Assembly: GCA_038530555.1 (NCBI GenBank)
Contig: JBCBCN010000005.1
Span: forward strand, 1 to 64,000
Origin: HKCCE3408 sp038530555
GTDB lineage: Bacteria > Pseudomonadota > Alphaproteobacteria > Rhodobacterales > Rhodobacteraceae
DNA: 64,000 bases
Direction: 5' to 3'
The position numbers and the translations under genes are program-made. The notes beneath the pieces were generated by a model. It was not told the origin of the DNA. It did no database searches and worked only from the letters and a program-made list of their open reading frames with translations. Within the stretch, counting starts at the first letter, position 1. Each line of letters opens with the position of its first letter. This document shows positions 35,351 through 43,950 of this stretch, piece after piece.

Positions 35351-36442
35351 TTATCGTTTGTAGCCGCGTGGAACGAAGGGTCGCGCAGTTTGCGCGACTG
35401 GCAGCAATTTGCCCCGGACATCGCCCCAAAGCGATGCGTCTGTCGGCATGCTCGCCTCCACCAGGGCAAGTGTGACGGGGCCGCCGACGGTAGGGCCGAA
35501 ACCGCCGGAGGTGACTTCACCCACTGCGCGCCCGCCTTCCGCTGCATCATAGAGCGTCACGCCGCGCCGCATTGGCGCCCGGCCCTCGGGCCTGAGTGCA
35601 ACGGCCCGGCGGGATGCGCCATCGGCCATCTGAGCTTCGATCACGTCATCGCCGGGATAGCCGCCCGCCCGCGCGCCGCCCGGCCTGCGGCTGCGGGAGA
35701 TTGCCCAGGCCAGACCGGCCTCAACCGGGCTGATGTTTTCGTCGAGATCGTTGCCGTAGAGCGGCAGCCCAGCCTCCAGGCGCAACGTGTCGCGGGCGCC
35801 CAGGCCGATAGGTTCTAGGCGTTTATCTTCTAAAAGAAGTTGCGCGAAAGCCTCGACCCGCGCTGCAGGGACGCTGATCTCGAAGCCGTCCTCACCGGTA
35901 TAGCCGGAGCGTGTCACGAAAAGCGCAGCGCCGTCCCAGTCGAGCTGTTGCGCATCCATGAAGCGCATCTCTGTGACTTCGGGCAGGTGGGCCGCCACGA
36001 CGCTTTCGGCGGCTGGTCCCTGGACGGCGAGAAGGGCGCGATCGGACAGAACCGCGATGCCGTCGATATGGGCGGTCAGATGTGCGATATCCGCCTCCGC
36101 CCGGCCTGCATTCACGACGATGAAGATCTCATCGCCCAGGCGTGCCAGCATCAGATCATCCAGCACACCGCCTTGCGCATTGGTGAGCAGGCCATAGCGC
36201 TGCCGCCCCGGCGCCAGATCGAGGATATCGACCGGCATCAGCGCCTCGAGCGCCGACACCTGATCCGCATCCACGCGCAGCTGACCCATATGACTGACAT
36301 CGAACAGACCCGCTTGATCCCGGCACCACAGATGTTCGCCCATAATGCCGCGCGGATATTGCATCGGCATGGTCCACCCGGCGAAATCGGCAAACTTCGC
36401 GCCGAGGCTTTCGTGCAGGTGATGTAGCGGCAGGCGTTTCAA
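35351..36442 (-). CDS. gcvT: Aminomethyltransferase (glycine cleavage T protein)
   Basis: GcvT transfers the one-carbon unit from the aminomethyl-lipoyl H protein to tetrahydrofolate, releasing ammonia. I start at a TTG at 36442 (MKRLPLHHLHESLGAKFADF) with GGGAGA seven bases ahead; an upstream TTG at 36460 would add six residues. The protein is 363 residues long. Family blocks are FDVSHMGQLRVDG-like, GLLTNAQGGVLDDLM, VTRSGYTGEDGFEISVP, GLGARDTLRLEAGLPLYGNDLDE, and a GCV_T C-terminal barrel with GEVTSGGFGPTVG. It is the first gene of the operon, about 70 bp below a tandem glycine riboswitch. Confidence 0.96.
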   Translation of the reverse strand: MKRLPLHHLHESLGAKFADFAGWTMPMQYPRGIMGEHLWCRDQAGLFDVSHMGQLRVDADQVSALEALMPVDILDLAPGRQRYGLLTNAQGGVLDDLMLARLGDEIFIVVNAGRAEADIAHLTAHIDGIAVLSDRALLAVQGPAAESVVAAHLPEVTEMRFMDAQQLDWDGAALFVTRSGYTGEDGFEISVPAARVEAFAQLLLEDKRLEPIGLGARDTLRLEAGLPLYGNDLDENISPVEAGLAWAISRSRRPGGARAGGYPGDDVIEAQMADGASRRAVALRPEGRAPMRRGVTLYDAAEGGRAVGEVTSGGFGPTVGGPVTLALVEASMPTDASLWGDVRGKLLPVAQTARPFVPRGYKR

Positions 36443-36510
36443 CCTTGGTCTCCCGGCCAACCAGGCGCGTGCCCGGCATCATCCATCCGCCCCGAGGGAC
36501 GAGCTTCGAT

Positions 36511-36664
36511 GCCCCGTCTGTCCTGTTGCCTGAGATCATTATCCCTTCGGCGGAGGCGCGCGGCCCCACTCTCCAGACTTTATGCGTTGTAAGGTCCCTT
36601 TGCCTGAGAGTTTACCGGGGCGGTTGCTCCTTCGGCCCTGATCCGGGGATCAGCGTCTCCCTTA
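36511..36664 (-). promoter_or_regulatory. Tandem glycine riboswitch of gcvTHP
   Basis: On the minus strand two consecutive glycine aptamers can be read. The first runs from GGGAGACGC through GCCGAAGGAGCAA to ACTCTCAGGCAAAGGGACC. The second begins CTGGAGAG and runs through GCCGAAGGGATAA to TCTCAGGCAACAGGACAGAC. These are the conserved cores of the family, and the short linker between them is typical of the tandem arrangement. It sits about 70 nt before the gcvT start; such switches usually turn gcv expression on when glycine is plentiful. Confidence 0.92.
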
Positions 36665-36742
36665 CACTTGCAACGATGGCCGAGGCGTGGGCGCCGCGCA
36701 AGGGTCTTGCGGTCGCAGCCCGGCTCATGCATCCCCGATTGC

Positions 36743-37321
36743 ATGCAAGACCCCCATTTCTTTGGCTATGGCAGCCTGGTGAACCGGCAGACCCATGCCT
36801 ATCCCGACGCGCGTCGCGCACGGCTTGCGGGCTGGCGGCGCATTTGGCAGCCGACGCGGCTCAGGGGGTTGCGGTTTTTGAGCGTGCATGCCGTGGAGAA
36901 TGGGCAGATCGAGGGCCTGATCGCCCGCGTGCCGGGCGCGGACTGGGCGGCGCTTGATCTGCGGGAGCAGGCCTATCTGAGGCAGCCTGTTGAGGTCGAT
37001 CTTGCGGACGGGGGTGCTGCTGTGGGTGTTGAGGTCTATCAGACCGACCCGGTGCATCTGGTTCCGGGTGACGCGTCGCAGCCGGTCCTTCTGAGCTATC
37101 TCGACACGGTTGTGCAGGGTTTCCTGGCGGAGTTTGGCCCGGATGGCGTTAGCCGCTTTTTTGCGACGACCGATGGCTGGCCCGCCCATGTGCTGGATGA
37201 CCGGACCGCGCCGATTTATCCGCGGGCAAAAGAGCTGACGGACGGGGAGATCGCGCTGGTGGACGGTCATTTGGAGGCGTTGAGATGCGTGAAAAAAGAC
37301 GCGAGCCAGCTTGCCCGGTAG
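36743..37321 (+). CDS. Gamma-glutamylcyclotransferase-like protein (GGCT/AIG2 fold)
   Basis: The start is the ATG at 36743 (MQDPHFFGYGSLVNRQTH); an open frame extends upstream but is unlikely. The 192-residue protein has the YGSL glycine-loop motif that defines the gamma-glutamylcyclotransferase fold, near the N-terminus, and a later glutamate-containing segment (AYLRQPVEV). Relatives cleave gamma-glutamyl amino acids or glutathione to give 5-oxoproline; which substrate this one uses cannot be told. It is divergent from gcvT, with its 5' side facing the riboswitch. Confidence 0.78.
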   Translation: MQDPHFFGYGSLVNRQTHAYPDARRARLAGWRRIWQPTRLRGLRFLSVHAVENGQIEGLIARVPGADWAALDLREQAYLRQPVEVDLADGGAAVGVEVYQTDPVHLVPGDASQPVLLSYLDTVVQGFLAEFGPDGVSRFFATTDGWPAHVLDDRTAPIYPRAKELTDGEIALVDGHLEALRCVKKDASQLAR

Positions 37322-37396
37322 TGCCTTTGTTTGACAAGCTCGCATCTAAAGTCGCACCTTTTGCGAACAACATCCTGACGCGCGAAGGCACTTCCC

Positions 37397-38371
37397 ATGC
37401 CGCGACTTGCGAGCAAGAAAGACCTAAACCTCAAATCGCTTGAGCTGTTTCAAACCACGGCGCAGTTGGGATCATTGCGGGCGGCGGCTAAGGAGACGGG
37501 TCTGTCGGTCAGCACGGTTTCTCATCACTTGCGCAGTTTGGAGGAGCATCTGGGTGTTGAGCTGTTCAACCACACGCGCAGGCCGATGGTGCTGACGCCG
37601 AAAGGAGCCGTGTTTCTGCGCAACATCGATGAGGCGCTTTTCACGATCCGAAAGGCGAAGGCCGAAGCCTCGGCCGGTAGTCTGTCCGAGGCGAGCCTTC
37701 TGAGGATTGGCACGATCGAAGATTTCGACAGCGATATCGTGCCGGAATTGGCGGTGTATCTGTCCCAGCATATGCGCGAATGTGATTTTCTTTATCAAAC
37801 CGAGACGAGCCAAACGATCATCGACATGCTGCGCAATCGGCACCTTGATCTTGGGATCACATCTGCCCCGCATGAGCATTTGCGCGACCTGCAAAGCCGG
37901 GAATTGTTACGTGACCCGTTTGTCGTGGTGATGCCCCGAGGCACAGACTGGTCTGTCTTGGATGTTGTCGAGGGACGTGCCGATCTGCCTTTCCTCAGGT
38001 TTTCCAGCAATCTTTTGATCGCGCGGCAAATCACCTCGCATTTGCGCCGCCTGGGCCTCACATCTACGTCCAATTTCGAGTGCAGCAACAACCAGACCCT
38101 GATGGCCATGGTCGCCGCCGGAGCCGGGTGGACGATCACCACGCCGCTTTTGTTTTCCCGCGCCAAGCGGTTTCAGGCGAAGCTCGCCATGCATCAATTT
38201 CCGGGAAAGAGCTTTGCGCGGACGCTGTCGATCCTGTCGACGCCGGATTGTTCGCGGTCGGTTCTGGACTTGATCGATGCCAAGATGCGCCGCCTGATCA
38301 CCAAATTTGCGATATCGCACCAAACCAAAGAACAGCCCTGGCTCGGCGATAGCTTCACGCTGATAAATTGA
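37397..38371 (+). CDS. LysR-family transcriptional regulator next to mttB
   Basis: This 324-residue regulator has the LysR winged helix (residues about 10-68: LKSLELFQTTAQLGSLRAAA, then GLSVSTVSHHLRSLEEHLGVELF) and a typical two-lobe ligand-binding domain (from about residue 95). It is convergent with the MttB-family gene at 38388 by 16 bp, and I suggest that it controls the divergent mttB and DMGDH-like genes. A 16-bp palindrome in their shared promoter fits LysR T-N11-A sites. The effector could be a methylated amine, which is inference from context only. Confidence 0.9.
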   Translation: MPRLASKKDLNLKSLELFQTTAQLGSLRAAAKETGLSVSTVSHHLRSLEEHLGVELFNHTRRPMVLTPKGAVFLRNIDEALFTIRKAKAEASAGSLSEASLLRIGTIEDFDSDIVPELAVYLSQHMRECDFLYQTETSQTIIDMLRNRHLDLGITSAPHEHLRDLQSRELLRDPFVVVMPRGTDWSVLDVVEGRADLPFLRFSSNLLIARQITSHLRRLGLTSTSNFECSNNQTLMAMVAAGAGWTITTPLLFSRAKRFQAKLAMHQFPGKSFARTLSILSTPDCSRSVLDLIDAKMRRLITKFAISHQTKEQPWLGDSFTLIN

Positions 38372-38387
38372 GGCTCTGCGCGTTTCG

Positions 38388-39914
38388 TCAGGGATGCAGG
38401 ATCTCGAAACGCGCGCGTATCTCATCCTCCTGCTCGGCGGTAAGGTACTCGGGGGTGTGGTCTCGCAAGATCGCTTGCGCCCGGTCCCGCGCGCGGCCCC
38501 AGGCATCCTGCGCGCCCTTTTGGGCCCAGCTTCGCGGCGCCTCCCGGTCGGCGAGGGTAGGATAGAAATAGTCCCGCTCCATCGCCGCGTAGGTGTGATG
38601 GCCGCCCAGGAAATGCCCCTCACCCAGGACCGCGTCACAGATCGCCTCAAAACCTAGATTGTCGTCTGTTACCTCGATCCCGCGCAGCGCCCGGTAGGTG
38701 TTGGAATGCATCTCATCATCGAGAACGAATGCCTCGAAACTCGCGCCTAAAAGCGACGCGGTCATGCCCGAGCTCTCATAAATCAGATTTCCGCCAGCGA
38801 GGGCCGCCGCCATTGAGGTGATGCCCTTTTCCATGCCGTATTGCGCGTCGATGGCCTTGGCATCGGTCATTGAACAGGCGACGCCGGAGGGCAGGCCCAG
38901 CCAGTTCGACAACTGCGCGGAGGCTGCGTTGAGAACCGCCGTCTCTCCGCTGCCGCCGGAGAACGCGCCGGTGCGCAGATCAATCACAAATGGCCAATTG
39001 GAAAAGACCATTGGATAGCCGGGCCGGATCGCATGGACCATCAGCAGGCTGGCCAGCGTTTCGGCCAGAGATTGCGCCAGAAACCCGGCCAGTGTCGCCG
39101 GCGCCGTTGCCCCCGCCTGCGCCGCGGTGATGCAGGAGATTGGGATATTGTGCCGGATGCACTCATAGAGCACATCGACGGCATCTTCACCGTAGCGCAT
39201 CGGTGAGATCATCGGGCTGATATGCGCCTTCATGAAGGGCCGTTTGGCAAATTCTCCCGGCCCGCCCGCCGCAATATCGAGCATGCCGACGATGGGGTCT
39301 ACGTAGTCCGCGAGGGTGAAGGAGGTCGCAGTCGGCTTGGTGGTATTTTTCAACAGCGCGAAGACTGTGTTCACGTCGAGGTCGAAATTGTTCGGGACGT
39401 CTGTCGCGACGCAACACCGGGTATACCAGCTCACATTGGCCAAGGTGTCCTGGAGCCGGGTGAAATCATGCAAATCCGCCAGGGTTGACGCCCGGTACTG
39501 CTGCGTGTGCAGATCGAGCGTTTGCACCGCAGCGCCGCCGGTGCCGAAATAGACCTTGTTGCCGCCGACCTCGATGGATCGCGCCGGATCTCGGCCATGT
39601 AGGGTAAAGGTCTTGGCCGCTTGGTCGATCGCCTCTTCGACGAGGGCGGGCGGAAAGACAAAGCGGCCCGCGCCGTTGTCCCTTGCGCCGATGGCCATGA
39701 GGTCTTTTTGCAGGCGTTCGGGGACCTCACCGATCCCGAGCTTTTCCAGAAGGTCCAACGCCGTGTCGTAGATGCGCCTGAGATCGGCCTCATTGAGCGG
39801 CCGGTAGACGCCGCCGACTTGGCCGGGGGGACAGGGATCTATGGCGGGTTTTGCGGCGCGCTTGGCCAAACGCCCGCTGCGACCGCTGCGCTTTAGCCGT
39901 TGTTTGGTGGTCAT
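38388..39914 (-). CDS. Trimethylamine methyltransferase (MttB) family protein, non-pyrrolysine type
   Basis: The ATG at 39914 (MTTKQRLKRSGRSGRLAK) with AAGGAAAA upstream is the likely start; 508 residues. The sequence has MttB superfamily blocks, including GVYRPLNEADLRRIYDTALDLLEKLGIGE near the start, VYFGTGGAAVQTLDL, and GTGG-type and GYPMVFSNWPF segments. Methanogen MttB uses an in-frame amber codon for pyrrolysine; this gene has none, so it belongs to the non-Pyl group that in acetogens and other bacteria demethylates glycine betaine, proline betaine or carnitine. No corrinoid protein gene is seen nearby. It is divergent from the DMGDH-like gene at 40105. Confidence 0.85.
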   Translation of the reverse strand: MTTKQRLKRSGRSGRLAKRAAKPAIDPCPPGQVGGVYRPLNEADLRRIYDTALDLLEKLGIGEVPERLQKDLMAIGARDNGAGRFVFPPALVEEAIDQAAKTFTLHGRDPARSIEVGGNKVYFGTGGAAVQTLDLHTQQYRASTLADLHDFTRLQDTLANVSWYTRCCVATDVPNNFDLDVNTVFALLKNTTKPTATSFTLADYVDPIVGMLDIAAGGPGEFAKRPFMKAHISPMISPMRYGEDAVDVLYECIRHNIPISCITAAQAGATAPATLAGFLAQSLAETLASLLMVHAIRPGYPMVFSNWPFVIDLRTGAFSGGSGETAVLNAASAQLSNWLGLPSGVACSMTDAKAIDAQYGMEKGITSMAAALAGGNLIYESSGMTASLLGASFEAFVLDDEMHSNTYRALRGIEVTDDNLGFEAICDAVLGEGHFLGGHHTYAAMERDYFYPTLADREAPRSWAQKGAQDAWGRARDRAQAILRDHTPEYLTAEQEDEIRARFEILHP

Positions 39915-40019
39915 GGGCTTTTCCTTAGCGGTCCGAATTGCTCGGGAAGGAAGCGTCGCCACGGGCAAAAACTCAATCGAAAGGCCGCGTAATCTCATAA
40001 AGTTGAAATACAATTTCGA

Positions 40020-40035
40020 TATTGTCTGAACAATA
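40020..40035. promoter_or_regulatory. Palindrome in the mttB / DMGDH-like divergent promoter
   Basis: TATTGT and ACAATA flank a CTGA centre, a perfect 16-bp inverted repeat in the 190-bp gap between the two start codons. The T and A in its flanks fit the T-N11-A pattern of LysR operators, and a LysR gene lies beside mttB. No binding has been shown. Confidence 0.5.
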
Positions 40036-40104
40036 ATCAAGACATTGCGAACCGGGGCCGATCCGCTGTTTTGTACAGACCGAATATTTGGAGGCCCGGC
40101 TCAA

Positions 40105-42540
40105 ATGAAATCCCGCACGAAAGTGGTCGTTATCGGCGGCGGCATTGCTGGCTGCTCAACCCTGTATCACCTGACCGAAGAGGGGTGGAGCGATGTCGTT
40201 CTGGTCGAGCGGGATGAATTGACCAGCGGCACGACATGGCATTCGGCGGCGCAGGTGACGAATTTCGGAATGAACCAGACGATGGTCGGGCTCAAAACGC
40301 ATTCGATTAATCTCTATAAGACGCTGTCGGAAAATCCCGATTATCCGATCAATTACCATCACGCGGATGGGGGCATTCGCCTGGCCAATACCGAGGCCCA
40401 GATGCAGGGCTATCGCCATTTCGCCTCGATGGCGCGCGGGATGGATGTGGGGTTTGAGGTGATCGACGCGGAGGAATGCGCGCGGCGGCATCCCCTGATC
40501 TCCACCACAAACCTGCTGGGCGGGCTTTGGGATCCGCTGGATGGGGATATCGACCCAGCGCAGCTGTGCCAGGCGCTGGCCTTTCATGCGAGGAAAGCGG
40601 GGGCCGAGGTCTATCGCAACACGCCGGTTACTGCGCTGAGCCAGCACAAGGACGACACTTGGACCGTGCACACCGAAAAGGGCGATATCGATTGCGATAT
40701 TGTGGTGAACGCCTGCGGCTACCGGGTGAATGAGGTGGGCGCGATGATGGGGGTGCACCATCCGGTCGCCTCTATGGAGCATCAGTATTTCCTGACCGAG
40801 GATATCCCCGCAATCGCTGAGGCGGGCCACCGGATGCCGCTCCTGCGCTGCCCGATCTCGGATTATTACTCACGCCAGGAAAAAGGCGGTCTGCTGGTCG
40901 GGTTTTATGAACAGGATTGCAGGCCCTGGGGTATGGACGGGATCGATCCGAACTTCGTCAACGCGCTTTGCCCGGATGATCTGGACCGGGTGATGGACGT
41001 CCTGGCCGGGGCCTTTGAACGGATGCCTGCCCTGGAGGAGACCGGCATTCGTTCCATCGTCAACGGGCCGATCACCTATACGATTGACGGTGCGCCGCTG
41101 GTGGGGCCGATCCCTGGCAAGCGCAATGCGTTTTGCATCATTGGACTGCGCGCGGGCCTGGGCGAGGGTGGCGGGCATGGCTGGCTTTTGGCGCAACAGA
41201 TCGTCCATGGTGAGGCGTGCTATGACACCTGGGTGATCGACCCGCGGCGTTTCACTGGCCATGCCAATGTCGAGTTGACCTGTCTCAAGGCGATCGAGGA
41301 CTACCAAAACGAGTTTCGTTTTCATTTCCCGCATGAGCATCGCCCAGCGGGGCGGAGTGCCAAGACCACGCCCCTGACCCCTGTTCTTGCGGCGGAAGGC
41401 GCGGAGTTTACGGTGGTGAACGGGTGGGAGCGGGTCGATTACATCAAGCCGAGCCCCGACTTTCATCCCAGCCTGAGCTTTGATTTCGACGAGGCCTTTG
41501 ACGTGATCGCCGCCGAGGTGCGCAACGTGCAGAGCAATGTGGGGCTGTGCGAGGTGAACGGCTTCAACCGGTTCGAGATCACAGGCGCGGATCGGCATGA
41601 TTTCCTTGATCGCATGTTCTGTGGCGCCGTGACCTGGCGGGAGGGCCGCGTCGGCCTGGGTTACCTGCTCAACAGCTTTGGCATGGTGAAGGGCGAGGCC
41701 ACGATTGCCAATCTACCCGCCTCGGATCGTGGGCCCGCGCGCAACTGGTACGGCTCGGCCGCGGCGGCGGAGTTTCACGATATGGACTGGCTCATGCAGC
41801 ATCTACGCCCGGGCGAAGACGTGCAGATCCGCAGCCTGACGAACGATCAGACGATCCTGGTGCTGGCGGGGCCTAAGGCGCGCGATGTGCTCTCGGCCTG
41901 TGCGCGCGGGGACTGGTCGCGGGAGGCGTTCCCGTGGCTGTCGGCGCGGGAGTGTTTCGTGGGCTTCGCGCCTGCTACGGTTCTGGGCGTGAGCTTTTCG
42001 GGTGAGCTGGCCTACGAAATCCACGTGCCAAATGCCTCGCTTTATGCGGCTTATCTGGCGCTTCGGGAGGCGGGCGAGGCCCATGGGCTCAAGCTCTTTG
42101 GTGCCAGGGCGGTCGAGTCGATGCGGATGGAGAAGGGGTTTTTGCACTGGAAATCGGATCTTCTGACGGAGTTCGACCCCTTTGAGACCGGTCTCGACCG
42201 CTTCGTGAAGCTGGGCAAGGGGGATTTCGTGGGCAAGGCCGCGCTGCAACAGCGTCACAATATCGGGCCGAGCAAGAGGCTCGTGACGCTGAAGGTCGCT
42301 GCAGACCACGCGCCTGCCCATGGCGGCGCCTCGCTGATGGATGGCAAGACTGTGGTTGGCACGGTCACCTCAGGGGATTGGGGGCACCGGGTGGGGCTCA
42401 ACCTGGCCTATGCTTTCGTGAAACCGGAACTGGCGGATGTCGGGCAGGTCATGGAGCTTGATCTGTGCGGCGATCTCGTCCCGACCGAAGTGATCGCGCC
42501 CTCGCCCTATGATCCGGATTTCGCGCGGCTGCGGAGCTAG
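40105..42540 (+). CDS. Dimethylglycine/sarcosine dehydrogenase-like FAD protein with GcvT domain
   Basis: The start is the ATG at 40105 (MKSRTKVVVIGGGIAGCSTL), with a GGAGG ribosome-binding site; 811 residues. It has a DAO-type FAD domain with GGGIAGCST, and a His in SGTTWHSAAQ where DMGDH and sarcosine dehydrogenase attach FAD covalently. The middle carries the FAO_M segment, and the C-terminal half is a GcvT-type folate-binding domain (from about residue 430) with VGLCEVNGFNRFEITG. Such enzymes oxidise N-methyl groups and pass formaldehyde equivalents to tetrahydrofolate. Divergence from an MttB gene and closeness to gcvTHP support a methylated-amine route to glycine. Dimethylglycine, sarcosine or another methylamine could be the substrate. 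Confidence 0.88.
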   Translation: MKSRTKVVVIGGGIAGCSTLYHLTEEGWSDVVLVERDELTSGTTWHSAAQVTNFGMNQTMVGLKTHSINLYKTLSENPDYPINYHHADGGIRLANTEAQMQGYRHFASMARGMDVGFEVIDAEECARRHPLISTTNLLGGLWDPLDGDIDPAQLCQALAFHARKAGAEVYRNTPVTALSQHKDDTWTVHTEKGDIDCDIVVNACGYRVNEVGAMMGVHHPVASMEHQYFLTEDIPAIAEAGHRMPLLRCPISDYYSRQEKGGLLVGFYEQDCRPWGMDGIDPNFVNALCPDDLDRVMDVLAGAFERMPALEETGIRSIVNGPITYTIDGAPLVGPIPGKRNAFCIIGLRAGLGEGGGHGWLLAQQIVHGEACYDTWVIDPRRFTGHANVELTCLKAIEDYQNEFRFHFPHEHRPAGRSAKTTPLTPVLAAEGAEFTVVNGWERVDYIKPSPDFHPSLSFDFDEAFDVIAAEVRNVQSNVGLCEVNGFNRFEITGADRHDFLDRMFCGAVTWREGRVGLGYLLNSFGMVKGEATIANLPASDRGPARNWYGSAAAAEFHDMDWLMQHLRPGEDVQIRSLTNDQTILVLAGPKARDVLSACARGDWSREAFPWLSARECFVGFAPATVLGVSFSGELAYEIHVPNASLYAAYLALREAGEAHGLKLFGARAVESMRMEKGFLHWKSDLLTEFDPFETGLDRFVKLGKGDFVGKAALQQRHNIGPSKRLVTLKVAADHAPAHGGASLMDGKTVVGTVTSGDWGHRVGLNLAYAFVKPELADVGQVMELDLCGDLVPTEVIAPSPYDPDFARLRS

Positions 42541-42652
42541 CTCCGCCCGGACCAACCCGGGACCAACCCCGCCGCTTTTCGCGGCAGTGCCTGCAAAAGG
42601 CGCGCATTATTTGGGCGACGGGGCGGGATCGCTGACAAATGCGGCTGATGAA

Positions 42653-42681
42653 TTGACCTCCTGTTAACCCTCACCCGAACT
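42653..42681 (+). promoter_or_regulatory. Candidate promoter for the guanidine operon
   Basis: TTGACC (42653-42658) and CGAACT (42676-42681) are spaced by 17 bp. A start about 7 bp later, near 42688, would put the transcript's 5' end at the first bases of the riboswitch P1 stem, which is what an mRNA leader switch needs. The -10 box is weak. Confidence 0.35.
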
Positions 42682-42685
42682 GAGC

Positions 42686-42803
42686 GCGCGCAGAGCGTTT
42701 AGGGTTCCGCCCATCACACTGGGGTCTGGTCCGAGAAATGCAGCCGAGCGGCAAATTCCGCCCGGTACACGGCGGGCCAAAATCCCGGGAGACATATGCG
42801 CGT
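42686..42803 (+). promoter_or_regulatory. Guanidine-I (ykkC) riboswitch
   Basis: Conserved blocks of the ykkC subtype 1 aptamer appear in order: TTAGGGTTCCG (42699-42709), GGTCCGAGA (42728-42736), ACACGGCGGG (42767-42776) and AAAATCCCGGGAGA (42779-42792, varying slightly from the usual AAAAGCCCGGGAGA). The P1 stem pairs GCGCGCA (42686-42692) with TGCGCGT (42797-42803). This RNA binds guanidinium and switches on guanidine export or breakdown genes. It lies about 73 nt upstream of the ABC binding protein. Subtype 2 relatives bind ppGpp, PRPP or nucleotides, but this sequence has the subtype 1 core. Confidence 0.93.
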
Positions 42804-42839
42804 CCAGTTCGGCCGCTCCCCGACCTTCTCAATGCCTGG

Positions 42840-42868
42840 CCGAATGTTTGGTGAAACATGTTCGGAGG
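42840..42868 (+). promoter_or_regulatory. Hairpin overlapping the ribosome-binding site, likely expression platform
   Basis: CCGAATGTTT (42840-42849) pairs with AAACATGTTCGG (42854-42865), leaving a GGTG loop and a two-base bulge. The 3' arm ends in CGG and is followed by AGGA, so the Shine-Dalgarno GGAGG (42864-42868) is half inside the stem. There is no U-run. This favours translational control of the SBP start at 42876 by the riboswitch, rather than termination. Confidence 0.5.
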
Positions 42869-42875
42869 ATTTGAG

Positions 42876-43943
42876 ATGTTAAGACCCACCCTTGCCGCCA
42901 CCGCCGCGGCGCTCGCCTTGGCTGTCACGCCCATCGCTGCTCAGGCGCAAGAGCGGACCGAATTCCGCGTTGCCTGGTCGATCTATGTGGGCTGGATGCC
43001 CTGGGGTTATCTGGAAGAGAGCGGCATCATGGACCGCTGGGCCGAGCGCTATGGCATCGATGTCGAGATCGTGCAGATCAACGACTACGTGGAATCGATC
43101 AACCTTTATACCGCAGGCGAATTTGACGGCGTAAGCGCGACCAATATGGACACGCTGTCGATCCCTTCAGGCTCGGGCGTGGACACAACAGCGCTGATCG
43201 TGGGGGATTTCTCCAACGGCAATGACGCGGTGATCCTGAAGGGTGAGGGCGGTCTCGAAGATCTTGCCGGGATGCCCGTGAATCTGGTGGAGCTGTCGGT
43301 CTCGCATTACTTGCTGGCCCGCGCGCTCGATAGCGTGAACCTTGCCGAGCGCGACCTTGACGGGGTGATCAACACTTCGGACGCGGATATGATTGCGGCC
43401 TTTCAGACCGACGATGTCCAGGCCGTGGTGACCTGGAACCCGCTGGTCTCGACAATCCTGGAAGATCCCAGCGCCACGTCGCTGTTCACCTCCGCCGATA
43501 TCCCCGGTGAGATCATCGATATGATGGTAGTCAATACCGACACCCTCGCCGAGAACCCGGATTTCGGCCGGGCGCTTGTGGGGGCGTGGTATGAGCTGAT
43601 GACGATCATGTCCGCGGACAGTGAAGAAGGCATCGCCGCGCGCGAGGCCATGGCGGAAGCCTCGGGCACGGATCTGGCGGGTTATGACGCACAGCTTGCC
43701 TCGACCCAGATGTTCTGGGATCCCGCCGATGCTGTGGCGTTCGTCGAATCCGAGACCTTGCCCGACACGATGGTGACTGTGGCCGAGTTTCTGTTTGACC
43801 AGGGCATTCTGGGCGAGGGCGCGCCAAGCGCGGACTTCGTCGGCATCGAGTATCCCGGCGGCGTGACGACGGGCGATCCCGAGAACATTCAGCTGCGCTT
43901 TGATCCGAGCTTTATGCAGATGGCGGCGGACGGCGATCTCTAA
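42876..43943 (+). CDS. Guanidine/urea-type ABC transporter substrate-binding protein
   Basis: A 355-residue exported protein from the ATG at 42876, ahead of which sits the GGAGG; an ATG at 42858 lies inside the hairpin. The signal peptide is MLRPTLAATAAALALAVTPI, ending in AQA. The mature part begins ERTEFRVAWSIYVGWMPWGYL and contains INDYVESINLYTAGEFDGVS, NMDTLSIPSG and VGDFSNGNDAVILKG. That sequence matches my memory of TIGR03427, the binding protein of the ABC system linked to urea/guanidine carboxylase. The ykkC riboswitch upstream and the ureohydrolase below point to guanidine as the cargo. Periplasmic in location; co-transcribed with the permease 7 bp later. Confidence 0.9.
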   Translation: MLRPTLAATAAALALAVTPIAAQAQERTEFRVAWSIYVGWMPWGYLEESGIMDRWAERYGIDVEIVQINDYVESINLYTAGEFDGVSATNMDTLSIPSGSGVDTTALIVGDFSNGNDAVILKGEGGLEDLAGMPVNLVELSVSHYLLARALDSVNLAERDLDGVINTSDADMIAAFQTDDVQAVVTWNPLVSTILEDPSATSLFTSADIPGEIIDMMVVNTDTLAENPDFGRALVGAWYELMTIMSADSEEGIAAREAMAEASGTDLAGYDAQLASTQMFWDPADAVAFVESETLPDTMVTVAEFLFDQGILGEGAPSADFVGIEYPGGVTTGDPENIQLRFDPSFMQMAADGDL

Positions 43944-43950
43944 GCCCAAT

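Noticed and set aside
38388..39914. Pyrrolysine-type MttB with internal amber codon
   Set aside because: The frame is open for 508 codons with no in-frame TAG, and no pylS or pylT is seen in the window.
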